From: a virus
IMG/VR virus record: IMGVR_UViG_3300023179_000521
Span: 1-23,576 of that record
DNA: 23,576 nucleotides
Strand: one strand, 5' to 3'
The notes below the pieces were generated by a model. It saw nothing but the letters and a program-made list of their open reading frames with translations. It had not been told where the DNA came from and did not search any database. Every line of letters starts with the position of its first letter. Position 1 is the stretch's first letter. The translations under genes were made by a program, and so were the position numbers. Of the stretch, positions 1-8,098 are shown piece by piece.

Positions 1-71
1 ATGGTAGAGTAAAAGCAACTAAAATAGAAGTTTATGAACACGAAAGAAACTCAGCTAGCTATGGAGAATAA
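1..71 (+). CDS. queD: QueD (6-carboxytetrahydropterin synthase), C-terminal end only
   Basis: Only the last 22 codons lie in the window, read from position 3 to the TAA at 69-71. The peptide ends with IEVYEHERNSASYGE, which resembles the C-terminus of the QueD/6-pyruvoyl-tetrahydropterin synthase family, where a strand of the form VxVxET is followed by a short polar tail and an aromatic residue. QueD turns dihydroneopterin triphosphate into 6-carboxytetrahydropterin, the substrate of QueE. Direct evidence is thin because the zinc-binding histidines lie outside the window. The call gains weight from queE close downstream and folE further on, the flanking steps of the same pathway. The fragment could be another T-fold protein. 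Confidence 0.55.
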   Translation, partial: GRVKATKIEVYEHERNSASYGE

Positions 72-128
72 TTATTATACAACAACCACCACTTTTGGTG
101 ACATTAAATTTACATATATTTTAATAAA

Positions 129-377
129 ATGAAAGAAATACTTTATTTTAGTGCAACATGGTGTAACCCATGTAAACATTTTAGACCTATTATGGAACAA
201 GTTAGTCGTGAACTACCTGTAAAATTTATTGATGTAGATGTAAATCCTGATATAGCTACAACTTATGGTGTACGAAGTGTTCCTACATTAATATTTTTAA
301 AAAATGGAAAATTAGCTGCTAAACAAGCAGGAGTTTTAACTGAATCACAAGTAAAAGGTTTATGGGATCAAAATTAG
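129..377 (+). CDS. Minimal thioredoxin-like protein
   Basis: An 82-residue thioredoxin-fold protein. The redox motif WCNPC is at residues 11-15 (Asn replaces the usual Gly of WCGPC). The cis-proline motif SVPT has its Pro at residue 52, and the C-terminal strand FLKNGK is followed by a Gly. It lacks the first strand and helix of ordinary thioredoxins of about 105 residues, so it starts almost directly at the catalytic strand, as in other short phage thioredoxin-like proteins. The likely role is disulfide reduction in the host cytoplasm, for example for ribonucleotide reductase, but no such gene is in the window. It lies between queD and queE and its 3' end overlaps the start of queE by 16 nt. 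The start follows an A-rich leader without a Shine-Dalgarno sequence. Confidence 0.88.
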   Translation: MKEILYFSATWCNPCKHFRPIMEQVSRELPVKFIDVDVNPDIATTYGVRSVPTLIFLKNGKLAAKQAGVLTESQVKGLWDQN

Positions 378-673
378 GAAGAATAGAAGATTATAACAAA
401 GTTTTACCAATCGTAGAACTATATCGTTGCGTCCAAAGCGAGGGATCACGTTTTGGACGCCCAACAATTGCAGTTCGTACAACAGGTTGTACTCATCGTT
501 GCTACTTTGGTGAAGGTGGATGGTGCGACAGCTGGTATACTTCAATCCACCCAGAAAAAGGAACATTTACTTTTAATGATATCATTAAAATATATGACGA
601 AAATCCACACATCAAAGAAATGATGTTAACAGGAGGTTCACCTACAATGCATCCTAAATTAGTAATGAATTAA
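362..673 (+). CDS. queE: QueE (7-carboxy-7-deazaguanine synthase), N-terminal part of a frameshifted gene
   Basis: QueE is the radical-SAM enzyme that converts 6-carboxytetrahydropterin to 7-carboxy-7-deazaguanine on the route to preQ0. This frame holds the N-terminal half: the substrate loop QSEG (residues 25-28, compare the usual QGEG), the cluster cysteines C43, C47 and C55 (spacing C-x3-C-x7-C, an expanded loop compared with CxxxCxxC; QueE is known to vary here), and the SAM-binding stretch MLTGGSPTMHP (88-98). The frame then stops at 671-673, while the matching C-terminal half continues in another frame from about 664. Restoring one A in GTAATG near 664 gives the expected HPKLVNELTHFAYERG junction and a protein of about 260 residues. 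The ATG at 362 overlaps the thioredoxin gene and leaves 14 residues before the first strand. Confidence 0.85.
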   Translation: MGSKLGRIEDYNKVLPIVELYRCVQSEGSRFGRPTIAVRTTGCTHRCYFGEGGWCDSWYTSIHPEKGTFTFNDIIKIYDENPHIKEMMLTGGSPTMHPKLVMN

Positions 674-1143
674 CACATTTTGCATATGAAAGAGGTATTA
701 TTGTTACTCTTGAAACTGAAGGATCTCATTTTATTGCTACTGATCGTCCTATAGGTCTTATATCTCTTAGCCCTAAGTTTTCTAATTCTGTTCCTGTATT
801 AGGGGCTACTACTCCACAAGGTGCTACTGTTGATCAAAAAATGATTGACCAACATAATAAACATCGTTTAAATCACGATGCTATACGACAAATGTTAGCC
901 TATTATACAGATTACCATTACAAACCAGTTTGGGATGGCACTGAAGAAAATTTAAAAGAAATTGAGGATTTTAGAGTACTGCATGATATCCCAAAAGCTA
1001 AAACCTTTATCATGCCAGCAGGTGATACAAGAGAAGAACTCATTAAAATGTATCCGCTAGTTTTTGAAATGTGTGCTGAAAAAGGATATAATATGACTGG
1101 TAGAGATCATATAATTGCTTTTGATACAAAAAGAGGAGTTTAA
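658..1143 (+). CDS. queE: QueE C-terminal part, out of frame with the N-terminal part
   Basis: This frame is open from 658 to the TAA at 1141-1143 and has no usable start before the ATG at 841, so it is best read as the rest of queE after a one-base loss. It begins NELTHFAYERGIIVTLETEGSHF, which matches the helix and strand that follow the TGG(E/S)P motif in QueE, where the strand ends in an ET(E/N)G loop. It continues with ISLSPKF, the usual strand before the substrate pocket, and ends with a segment containing TFIMPAGDT followed by a helical tail. Translation from ATG 841 alone would give a 100-residue piece without the cluster or the SAM site, and it would be inactive. No canonical -1 slippery heptamer was seen at the junction. 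Confidence 0.75.
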   Translation: MSNELTHFAYERGIIVTLETEGSHFIATDRPIGLISLSPKFSNSVPVLGATTPQGATVDQKMIDQHNKHRLNHDAIRQMLAYYTDYHYKPVWDGTEENLKEIEDFRVLHDIPKAKTFIMPAGDTREELIKMYPLVFEMCAEKGYNMTGRDHIIAFDTKRGV

Positions 1144-1169
1144 TTTGCTTTTTTTTTATTTCTTTGACA

Positions 1170-1184
1170 TATGTATAATAAAAG
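1170..1184 (+). promoter_or_regulatory. T4-late-like promoter element before the beta-helix fibre gene
   Basis: TATGTATAATAAAAG, with the TATAATA core starting 17 nt before the ATG at 1191. It resembles the T4 late promoter TATAAATA recognised by gp55. The same extended form recurs before 2296, 14962 and 21827. A T-rich run (1149-1159) lies just upstream. Confidence 0.55.
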
Positions 1185-1190
1185 AAACAT

Positions 1191-2267
1191 ATGTCTAACC
1201 CTTATATTTTTACAACTAGAAACATAGGCCCCAATGCAAAAGGGTCAGCTTTAACAATTGATGAATTAGATAATAGTCTATTATTTCTTTCAGCTTCTCT
1301 TATATCTTCAGGATCTATAACAGATCTTTCACAATCATTAAGTCTTCTTTCAGGATCTGTTGTTTCATTAGAAAATGAAGTACTAATCCTTTCACAATCT
1401 ATCAATAATATTGAATTTCATCCTTTATCAGGATCAAATTATATTTTTGTAGAAGCAAATGGAACACCAATTCAAAACGCAAATTATCTAACAGCTTCTT
1501 ATGACATAGCTAAATTATCTACCCCAACAGGATCTAATCGTTTTTCAGTTTTACTAGGACCTGGAAAATATGAATTTAATTCTGATTTTGTTATTGATAC
1601 TCCTTATATAGATGTTGTATCTCTTACAGGTGATAGAGATGTGTACATTACAGGTAGCGGTAGTATTGTAATTGGAACTGATAATGTATATGTAAAAGGA
1701 ATTGATGTATATGATAAAAATTTCACTATAACAAGTAGTTTTCCTAACACAATAATTAAAAATTGTAAAGGTGGAGATGAAAGTTTTGGAGGATATGCTT
1801 CACTTTCTTCAAGTTATATTATAGGTAGTACTTTTATTGACTGTGAAGGAGGTGATTATAGTTTTGCAGGAGGTGGTGGATATGCTTATGGTACATTTAT
1901 AAATTGTATAGGAGGAGAATATTCTTTTGGTCAATATTGTGATGGTACATTTACAAACTGTGTTGGTGGTGATAATAGTTTTGCACATCAAGGAAATATT
2001 GAAGATGGAATTTTTGAAAACTGTACTGGAGGTGAAGAAAGCTTTGCATTTCAAGGAGATATAGGATCAAATCTTGGAACTCCAATTATGAAAAATTGTA
2101 CTGGCGGATATGGCAGTTTTACAGGAGGAGGAACTATATATGGACTATTACAAACTTGTAAATTTACTAGCCCATCAGACGATTTTAGTAATCTAACAGC
2201 AAGTATTCAACCTGGTGGAGCTATAAGAGAATGTCTTAATGCTAATAATATTGCTATAAATTCTTAA
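1191..2267 (+). CDS. Tail-fibre-like protein with Cys-containing beta-helix repeats
   Basis: A 358-residue protein. Residues 1-75 include a Ser/Leu-rich stretch (28-71) that could form a trimeric coiled coil. Residues 85-185 look like the entry of a right-handed beta-helix, with PGKYEF and regularly spaced short strands. Residues 188-323 hold about six tandem units of 18-26 residues with the pattern N/D-C-x-G-G-x-x-S-F; the cysteines are at 192, 218, 239, 257, 278 and 303, with a degenerate seventh at 323. Such repeats usually stack as a beta-helix with aligned side chains. The likely role is a fibre or spike that contacts the host surface. It is the first gene of the virion block and follows a late-type promoter element. 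There is no signal peptide and no visible catalytic site. Confidence 0.7.
   Translation: MSNPYIFTTRNIGPNAKGSALTIDELDNSLLFLSASLISSGSITDLSQSLSLLSGSVVSLENEVLILSQSINNIEFHPLSGSNYIFVEANGTPIQNANYLTASYDIAKLSTPTGSNRFSVLLGPGKYEFNSDFVIDTPYIDVVSLTGDRDVYITGSGSIVIGTDNVYVKGIDVYDKNFTITSSFPNTIIKNCKGGDESFGGYASLSSSYIIGSTFIDCEGGDYSFAGGGGYAYGTFINCIGGEYSFGQYCDGTFTNCVGGDNSFAHQGNIEDGIFENCTGGEESFAFQGDIGSNLGTPIMKNCTGGYGSFTGGGTIYGLLQTCKFTSPSDDFSNLTASIQPGGAIRECLNANNIAINS
1752..2159 (+). repeat. Coding tandem repeat, NCxGGxxSF units
   Basis: Six imperfect coding units of roughly 54-78 bp inside the fibre gene. Each encodes a strand, then N/D-C-x-G-G-x-x-S-F and a variable Gly-rich turn. Unit length varies at the turn, while the Cys, Gly-Gly and Ser-Phe positions are kept. 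Confidence 0.8.
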
Positions 2268-2274
2268 TAAATTT

Positions 2275-2289
2275 TTTTATAATAAAAAC
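2275..2289 (+). promoter_or_regulatory. T4-late-like promoter element before the 1271-residue virion gene
   Basis: TTTTTATAATAAAAA in the short gap between two virion genes, with the TATAATA core starting 18 nt before the ATG at 2296. It shares the extended form and spacing of the elements before 1191 and 21827, but the T-rich context makes a chance match easier. Confidence 0.42.
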
Positions 2290-2295
2290 AAAAAT

Positions 2296-5200
2296 ATGAC
2301 AAATTATTTATCAATACGATATGATGTTATAAATAGTATAATGAACTATTTACCAGCCCCTACCCCAGGATTAGCTGATTTACTAAGTGGAATAAATTTA
2401 TATGATAATGATATTAGAGAATCATTACAAAGTCTTAAATTAGATAGTAAAATACCTGTTTCTCAAGATATTTACGATGATATAGTAAATTTTTTAATTA
2501 CTCTTCCTGAAATTAATTTAAATAATTCTAAAACTATTATATTAAAGTTTAAATTTGAAGATGATGAAACAATAGAAAATGTAGAAATAATTGTTAAAGA
2601 TATAGAAGGAAAAAAAACATATGTGACTAAAGGTGGTCCATTAGTACCAATAAAACCTTGGCCTATTATATATCCATTATTAGGTACTTGTCAAGACTGT
2701 TTAAAACTTACTTTTCAAACAGACAATAAATATAATTTTACAGGTAATTTAGGAGGAAGTTGGTTAGGTAATTATAGAAATGGACAAAAACAATATCAAT
2801 TTTTTCTTCCTGATTTTTCTCAAGCTGCTGTAACAGCTGGAAATTATGGGGTTGCTACACAATATATAATTTATTGGCAACCTTCAGTTAATACTGCTTA
2901 TGTGGACATAAATGGCCAAGTTCAAGTTGTTACAGGTAATAGATGGACTGCTGTTTTGTCATCATCTATTGGTACCCCTCAAGCACAATATAATACATTT
3001 TATCATAAAAATACATTTATAAACGGAAGTACTATTGAAAAAGCTGCTTGCCCTTATTATAAAAATACTCCTACATATTGGAATTTTGGAGGAACTAATG
3101 GAAATTTTCGTGTACAATCAGTTATCTTACCTGCACCTCCACCAAGTTATGAAGGTACTTATAGACCACCATGCCCAACATATAGACCAACAACAGGAAG
3201 TGTAATTTGGGGATATAGTTGTAACCAACAATCTGCATGTTTGCCTGCACCTTCAGGTTCAGCTCAATACTTAACTATAGAACAATGTGAGGCAAATTGT
3301 ATAAACCCAACAAGTTCACAAAACACAGGTAGTTATGGATGGACATGTATTAATCCTTACCCTGGATATTCAACTTGTATTTCCGTTACATCATCTTATA
3401 CTGGAGGAACTGTATATCCTACTCAACTAACTTGTTTAGAAAATTGTGCTCCTACTTATGGATATAATTGTGATAACTTTACAGGCCAATGTATCCCAGG
3501 AACTCCTTCAAATACTGGTTCATTTAATACTTTAATTGATTGCCAAGAAGCAAATTGTGGAGGCCTTCTTCCTCAACCTACTACTTGCTCTTGTGACCCA
3601 TTAACAAGTGTAGTAAATAATAATTTCCCTAATGGCCCTTCAGGATTTTATGCATTTCCAAGTTCAATAGGTACTTGGACTTTTAATTTAGGATATGCTC
3701 AAGGTACTACTACAACTCAATTTAATACTAATAGTGCTGGTTTTGCTGAAACTTCAAGTATGTTTTTAGGAAAAGGTGAAGTACTTAATGTTAGTTGTTC
3801 ATACAGTTTATGTTTTCAAGCATGGCAAACTACTGATGTTCCTTCTTCAACTATAATTTTTGACGGTTCAGCTCCATATCCTTTTCAACCTTCAACAGGA
3901 ACTTATCCTGTTCCTAATGCTCAAATATTTACTGGTCTTACAAGTGTTCCTACAGCATATACATGTAATTTTGTTGCTGGATCCCCTAATTTTAGATTTT
4001 ATTTGGGAGTAGCCGCAGGTGCTGTTGGAAGAATTAATATTGATAATGTTTGTATAACTTTAATAGGATGTCCTCCTACAGCATCAGATTGCACTATATC
4101 AGGATCTGCATATTGTTATGAAAATGTTGAATACCCTTGTTTATGTCCTGTAGGATATACTGCTAGTTTAAATGGTAATTGTGTCCCTACAGGATCTATA
4201 ACTGTACCACAAATTATAACTGGCCAAGCATTCCCCAATACCCCAACAAATCATCAACAGTGGGGCTATGGGTGCCCTAATTTATATTATTCATATGGTA
4301 CAAATGGAATATCTCCAACATGGCCTGCAGGGCAATCTTCTCCAAATTTTGGTAATCCTAATGTTTTTAATACTACAAGACAATTTGATATATTAAGACA
4401 CCCATGGTGGCGCCAACCTTTTAGTCCTACCTATCCTTATTCTACCGCCCCAGGATATCAAAATAGATTTATGAACCAAAACATGATTTATCTTCCTTTA
4501 TCAAATACATTTTTAGGAGGCGGATCATACATTAATGTTTCAGCTTCTAAAACAATGTATGCTTGTATTGCTGCTGATGATGGGTTTAGATTAAAATTAA
4601 ATGGTACTACTCTTGTTTCAATAGGTACTTCTACTGCAATAACACCATTTAATTCTCAACATTTTCAAGCTCGATTTACAACTTCTAACCCTTACATAGC
4701 ATCAGATTTTTACACTCCTGGGAATTATACTTATACATCATGGCATCTATTCCCAATTACTATGCCTTCAGGGTGTAATGCTATAACATTAGAAGGTATA
4801 GATATAAACAATGTTGCTTCTGGTTTTGCAGGTTTAATACTTGATAATACTGCTACTGAATTAATAAATGCTACAAGTGAAAATGATTTAAACATTATAT
4901 GGAATGCTAAAAATGATTTAATTTATAATCTTAATGCAGGTATTACAGCTTCATGCCCTCCAAATACTACTCCTTTAGGCCCTGACCCATGTGACTTATG
5001 CATATCAGGATTACCCCCAATTCCATGTGGTGATTGCATTGAATGTTTTAATGGAATAATTTATAATGGGTATGTAGTTGATGCTGGAGGATACACCCAA
5101 CTAGGACGTGGGTCAGGTGGTCTAGTTAATACTAATCCTTTAGATAATCCAATTAACACTTGGGAAATTCCTAATGAAGCCGCTTGGAATACATTAATAA

Positions 5201-6111
5201 CTTATTTAAATGGTGGTGTAGCTCCATTAGCAACAACAGGTAGTTTAGGAACAGTTGCTGGTGGAAAAATGAAAGACTACACTAGAGATATAAATGCATC
5301 TTGTTGGACTTTCCCAAATGCTGGTGCTCAAAATAATTCTAATAGCAGCGGATGGGCTGGTATAGGATCAGGTAAAAGAAATAATTTAGGAATTTACTCT
5401 GGATTTGGAACTGATGGATATTGGTGGAGTGCTAATTCTTCACCTAGTATAACTCAATTAAATACTCGAGAATTAAAACATTGGTCATTTGATGTTTATA
5501 AAAACACATATACTAAAAATCATGGTCATTCTATTAGATTAGTTCGTCCTGCTGTTGCTGGTGAAGTTAATGGATCTACAATATTTAATGCTTATAAAGG
5601 TAACAATGGTGTATTATATGATGGTATAGTTATTGGAACGCAAGTTTGGATTAATAAAAATTTAGCTGAAACAAAATACAATACGAACACTAATATTAGT
5701 GTTACTACCCCTAATGCTCTTTGGACTTCAGCTACTACAATCCCAGTATTATCTACTTCATGTTTTTATAACAATATTATAAATAACACTAGTAGTTTAG
5801 ATGGAAATATCAACCCAGCAACAGGATTATGTTATGAATACCCATCTTTTTATATTTACCAAAAATGTGGAAAAACTGAAACTTTAATTCAAGAAGTTTC
5901 AGGTAGTACTACAACTCCTGGGAAAATACAAAAAGCACCTGATGGTACTTGTTGGTCATTTGTACAACAACTTAACACTAATCCTACTATTAGTGCTTCT
6001 ATCTATAGCACAACAAATTATTTTTCAGGAAGTAACTATGTATACGATGATTGTGATGAATGTAATGCTATTCATACTATTTATACTAGATTTAATACTA
6101 AAAATTGTTAA
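2296..6111 (+). CDS. Large modular virion protein with Cys-rich repeats and FISUMP-type segments
   Basis: A 1271-residue protein, probably a fibre or adhesin. Residues 1-120 are a helical and beta N-terminal part that may attach to the virion. Residues 306-422 hold three Cys-rich units of the form G-Y/W-x-C...C...C-x3-C. About 435-595 resemble a jelly-roll carbohydrate-binding module ending in INIDNVCI. About 745-870 contain AADDGFRLKLNG, as in PA14-like or other sugar-binding modules. From about 915 there are two FISUMP-type pieces. The first has WEIPNEAAW, GGKMKDY, GYWWSAN and GHSIRLVRP, normally the C-terminal half of that domain. The second has DGIVIGTQVWINKNL, normally the N-terminal half. 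FISUMP domains are known mainly from Bacteroidetes and Fibrobacter surface proteins. The function is inferred from modules and context, and no enzyme signature was seen. Confidence 0.65.
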   Translation: MTNYLSIRYDVINSIMNYLPAPTPGLADLLSGINLYDNDIRESLQSLKLDSKIPVSQDIYDDIVNFLITLPEINLNNSKTIILKFKFEDDETIENVEIIVKDIEGKKTYVTKGGPLVPIKPWPIIYPLLGTCQDCLKLTFQTDNKYNFTGNLGGSWLGNYRNGQKQYQFFLPDFSQAAVTAGNYGVATQYIIYWQPSVNTAYVDINGQVQVVTGNRWTAVLSSSIGTPQAQYNTFYHKNTFINGSTIEKAACPYYKNTPTYWNFGGTNGNFRVQSVILPAPPPSYEGTYRPPCPTYRPTTGSVIWGYSCNQQSACLPAPSGSAQYLTIEQCEANCINPTSSQNTGSYGWTCINPYPGYSTCISVTSSYTGGTVYPTQLTCLENCAPTYGYNCDNFTGQCIPGTPSNTGSFNTLIDCQEANCGGLLPQPTTCSCDPLTSVVNNNFPNGPSGFYAFPSSIGTWTFNLGYAQGTTTTQFNTNSAGFAETSSMFLGKGEVLNVSCSYSLCFQAWQTTDVPSSTIIFDGSAPYPFQPSTGTYPVPNAQIFTGLTSVPTAYTCNFVAGSPNFRFYLGVAAGAVGRINIDNVCITLIGCPPTASDCTISGSAYCYENVEYPCLCPVGYTASLNGNCVPTGSITVPQIITGQAFPNTPTNHQQWGYGCPNLYYSYGTNGISPTWPAGQSSPNFGNPNVFNTTRQFDILRHPWWRQPFSPTYPYSTAPGYQNRFMNQNMIYLPLSNTFLGGGSYINVSASKTMYACIAADDGFRLKLNGTTLVSIGTSTAITPFNSQHFQARFTTSNPYIASDFYTPGNYTYTSWHLFPITMPSGCNAITLEGIDINNVASGFAGLILDNTATELINATSENDLNIIWNAKNDLIYNLNAGITASCPPNTTPLGPDPCDLCISGLPPIPCGDCIECFNGIIYNGYVVDAGGYTQLGRGSGGLVNTNPLDNPINTWEIPNEAAWNTLITYLNGGVAPLATTGSLGTVAGGKMKDYTRDINASCWTFPNAGAQNNSNSSGWAGIGSGKRNNLGIYSGFGTDGYWWSANSSPSITQLNTRELKHWSFDVYKNTYTKNHGHSIRLVRPAVAGEVNGSTIFNAYKGNNGVLYDGIVIGTQVWINKNLAETKYNTNTNISVTTPNALWTSATTIPVLSTSCFYNNIINNTSSLDGNINPATGLCYEYPSFYIYQKCGKTETLIQEVSGSTTTPGKIQKAPDGTCWSFVQQLNTNPTISASIYSTTNYFSGSNYVYDDCDECNAIHTIYTRFNTKNC
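3211..3561 (+). repeat. Three Cys-rich coding repeats
   Basis: Three units beginning at 3211, 3337 and 3460 encode G-[YW]-x-C-x(5-9)-C, a Gly/Ser/Thr-rich spacer, then C-[QEL]-x-N-C (C-x3-C). Each unit keeps four cysteines, which suggests two disulfides per unit in an extracellular structure. Confidence 0.7.
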
Positions 6112-6132
6112 TAATTAAAAAAACAAAATAAA

Positions 6133-8070
6133 ATGGCTTTTGAATATAAAGATGAAATAAAAAATATCCTTTTATCAATGTCCCTTGATGAACGATTCCC
6201 TGCAGGAGCATGGGTAGGATATGGATTTGAAATGGGATACAGTGCTTCATCAGCAGCTTCAGCTTCAATTAACTTAGCATGTGTTTCTTCTAATGTAACA
6301 ACTACAGGTTCAGGTTCACTTAATATAAATGGAATTACTTTATATTATACTGGATCTAATGTTGCTAACAATTCAACTACAATTTTTATAAATACTTCAT
6401 CATTTGCAAATAGTACAATAAATAGTTTTATTGTTACTTCTTCTATTATATTTAATGTAAGTAAATCTATAGCACCTTATAGTGCTTCTTTACAATATAT
6501 AACAGCAAGTGTTGGATCATTATTAAACTTAACTTCAACTACTCCTGTAGGAACTTTAGGAAATAATTTTTACTATGTATCCTGTTCTTCAGCTCCAACA
6601 GTATATTTTGAAGGAGGAACTAACCAAACAGGCTCAGTACTTGGAGCAGTAGCAACATATGATGAAAATATTTATTCTACAGGAATTGCTACTTTACAAC
6701 TTTATATTCCTTCTTCTTCATATTTAGATAGTGGATCAGAAATATCTTCTTCAATAGCAACAATAGTAAATAATTATACTAATTTTATTTGGTCAGGAAG
6801 TGATAATTTTATTTCAACTCAAATTGTAGCTACTGTTGGAGAAGTAAATCCATTAATTTGCAATAATGTAAGTTGTTATACTGCTGATAATGGGTATTGG
6901 ATTTATGGTCCTCTTCCAAGTCCATTAACTTTAAGTAATTTTACTCCTAATTCAAGTTTTGGAATAGGTCTTGGTAATAGACAAATGAGAAGGCCAATTG
7001 TAGGAGGAGTATCAATTACTTCAACTTCTAAAATTGGGAGTGTTGGCACAATGGGACTAGTTTGCCAAGACTCAGCCTCAGGAGCATTAGTTGGGTTAAC
7101 TAATAACCACGTAATAATTAGAGATCCATTTTATACTAATCAAAGAACATTTGTTAGCCCACAAAATGAATATGATCTTCTTGATGCTAACTCTACCCCA
7201 GACTTAGTTTACCAAGATGGAGAAAACACTGCCCTTTTATCCCCAGGAACTAATAGAGAAGTTGGTAAAGTATTAAGATATGTACCTTTATATACATCTG
7301 CTTCTACAATAATTAATCCTCTATCTACTAATAGAGTAGATGGAGCTATATTCTCTTTATATTGTACAGCTAGTGATGGAGGCCAAATTTTAAGTTTTAC
7401 TTCTTCTTTATCTAATACTGGATCTTTTCAACAATATGGGTTAGCTTATACTTCATCTATGCCTTTTGCTACTACAGCTGAAATAAATAACCTTTTTACT
7501 ACTAACCCAGTTATTTATAGCTCAGGTAGGACTTCAGGAGCAAAAGGAAACAACCCATGTCCTTTAAGGTTTACAGGATTTGTAAATTCAACTATAGCAT
7601 ACCCATTGCAAGGAGTAAACACTCCAGCTTATATGCAAGATTTAATTGCATTTGTTAAACCTCAAAATAGTGCTTCTTGGAGCCCTGGAACCCCAAATAC
7701 TCCAGCTAATCTTTGCCCATTCCCAGCTTGGTATGGAGATTCAGGATCTACTTTAATAGCTAATATTGGTGGAGTATGGAAAATTATTGGTTTAGTATTT
7801 GCTGGGAATTCATCTTCATTTACCCCAATTGTTGTAGGTGGAGTTTTAATTAATTTATTTTATGCTTCTGATCAAGGATACGCTTGTAGAATAGATCATG
7901 TAGCAAATGAATTAGGGATTAAAGCTTGGACTGGAAGTATTGCACCTGTAGTAGATAATAATAGTATTACTTATGTTACAGTTTCAGGAAGTAATGATAC
8001 TAAAATTTTAAATTGTAGTGGTTCAAATTATTGGCAAGTTGGACTTACTACTCGACATAAATTTTGTTAA
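6133..8070 (+). CDS. Virion-associated protein with a trypsin-like serine protease domain
   Basis: A 645-residue protein. Residues 1-270 are Ser/Thr/Asn-rich and beta-like, resembling a fibre or attachment region. From about 290 a chymotrypsin-fold peptidase can be read. MRRPIVGGVSI and GTMGLVC form the opening strands, LTNNHV carries the likely catalytic His (H326), RVDGAI the likely Asp (D403) and WYGDSGSTL the likely Ser (S537), followed by the strand WKIIGLVFAG. The order and context match bacterial proteins with TNNHV/GDSG motifs. All three triad residues are present, so activity is plausible. It sits inside the virion block, and the same AT-rich style suggests it is a virion component. 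It could digest host surface proteins or process neighbouring fibres; which is unknown. A non-catalytic binding role cannot be excluded. Confidence 0.72.
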   Translation: MAFEYKDEIKNILLSMSLDERFPAGAWVGYGFEMGYSASSAASASINLACVSSNVTTTGSGSLNINGITLYYTGSNVANNSTTIFINTSSFANSTINSFIVTSSIIFNVSKSIAPYSASLQYITASVGSLLNLTSTTPVGTLGNNFYYVSCSSAPTVYFEGGTNQTGSVLGAVATYDENIYSTGIATLQLYIPSSSYLDSGSEISSSIATIVNNYTNFIWSGSDNFISTQIVATVGEVNPLICNNVSCYTADNGYWIYGPLPSPLTLSNFTPNSSFGIGLGNRQMRRPIVGGVSITSTSKIGSVGTMGLVCQDSASGALVGLTNNHVIIRDPFYTNQRTFVSPQNEYDLLDANSTPDLVYQDGENTALLSPGTNREVGKVLRYVPLYTSASTIINPLSTNRVDGAIFSLYCTASDGGQILSFTSSLSNTGSFQQYGLAYTSSMPFATTAEINNLFTTNPVIYSSGRTSGAKGNNPCPLRFTGFVNSTIAYPLQGVNTPAYMQDLIAFVKPQNSASWSPGTPNTPANLCPFPAWYGDSGSTLIANIGGVWKIIGLVFAGNSSSFTPIVVGGVLINLFYASDQGYACRIDHVANELGIKAWTGSIAPVVDNNSITYVTVSGSNDTKILNCSGSNYWQVGLTTRHKFC

Positions 8071-8098
8071 AAATAAAAAAAAATAAAATAATAAAACA

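Noticed and set aside
87-100. Short inverted repeat CACCA-CTTT-TGGTG between queD and the thioredoxin gene
   Set aside because: The stem is only 5 bp and no T run follows, so it is too weak to call a terminator or a regulatory site.
112-131. TATATTTTAATAAAATG before the thioredoxin gene as a late promoter
   Set aside because: It lacks the TATAAT core (TTTAATA instead) and is too close to the ATG.
1131-1159. Possible terminator after queE (AAAAAG ... CTTTTT with a T run)
   Set aside because: The stem would be only A-T pairs plus one G-C with a loop of about 14 nt. The T run is real but the hairpin is not convincing.
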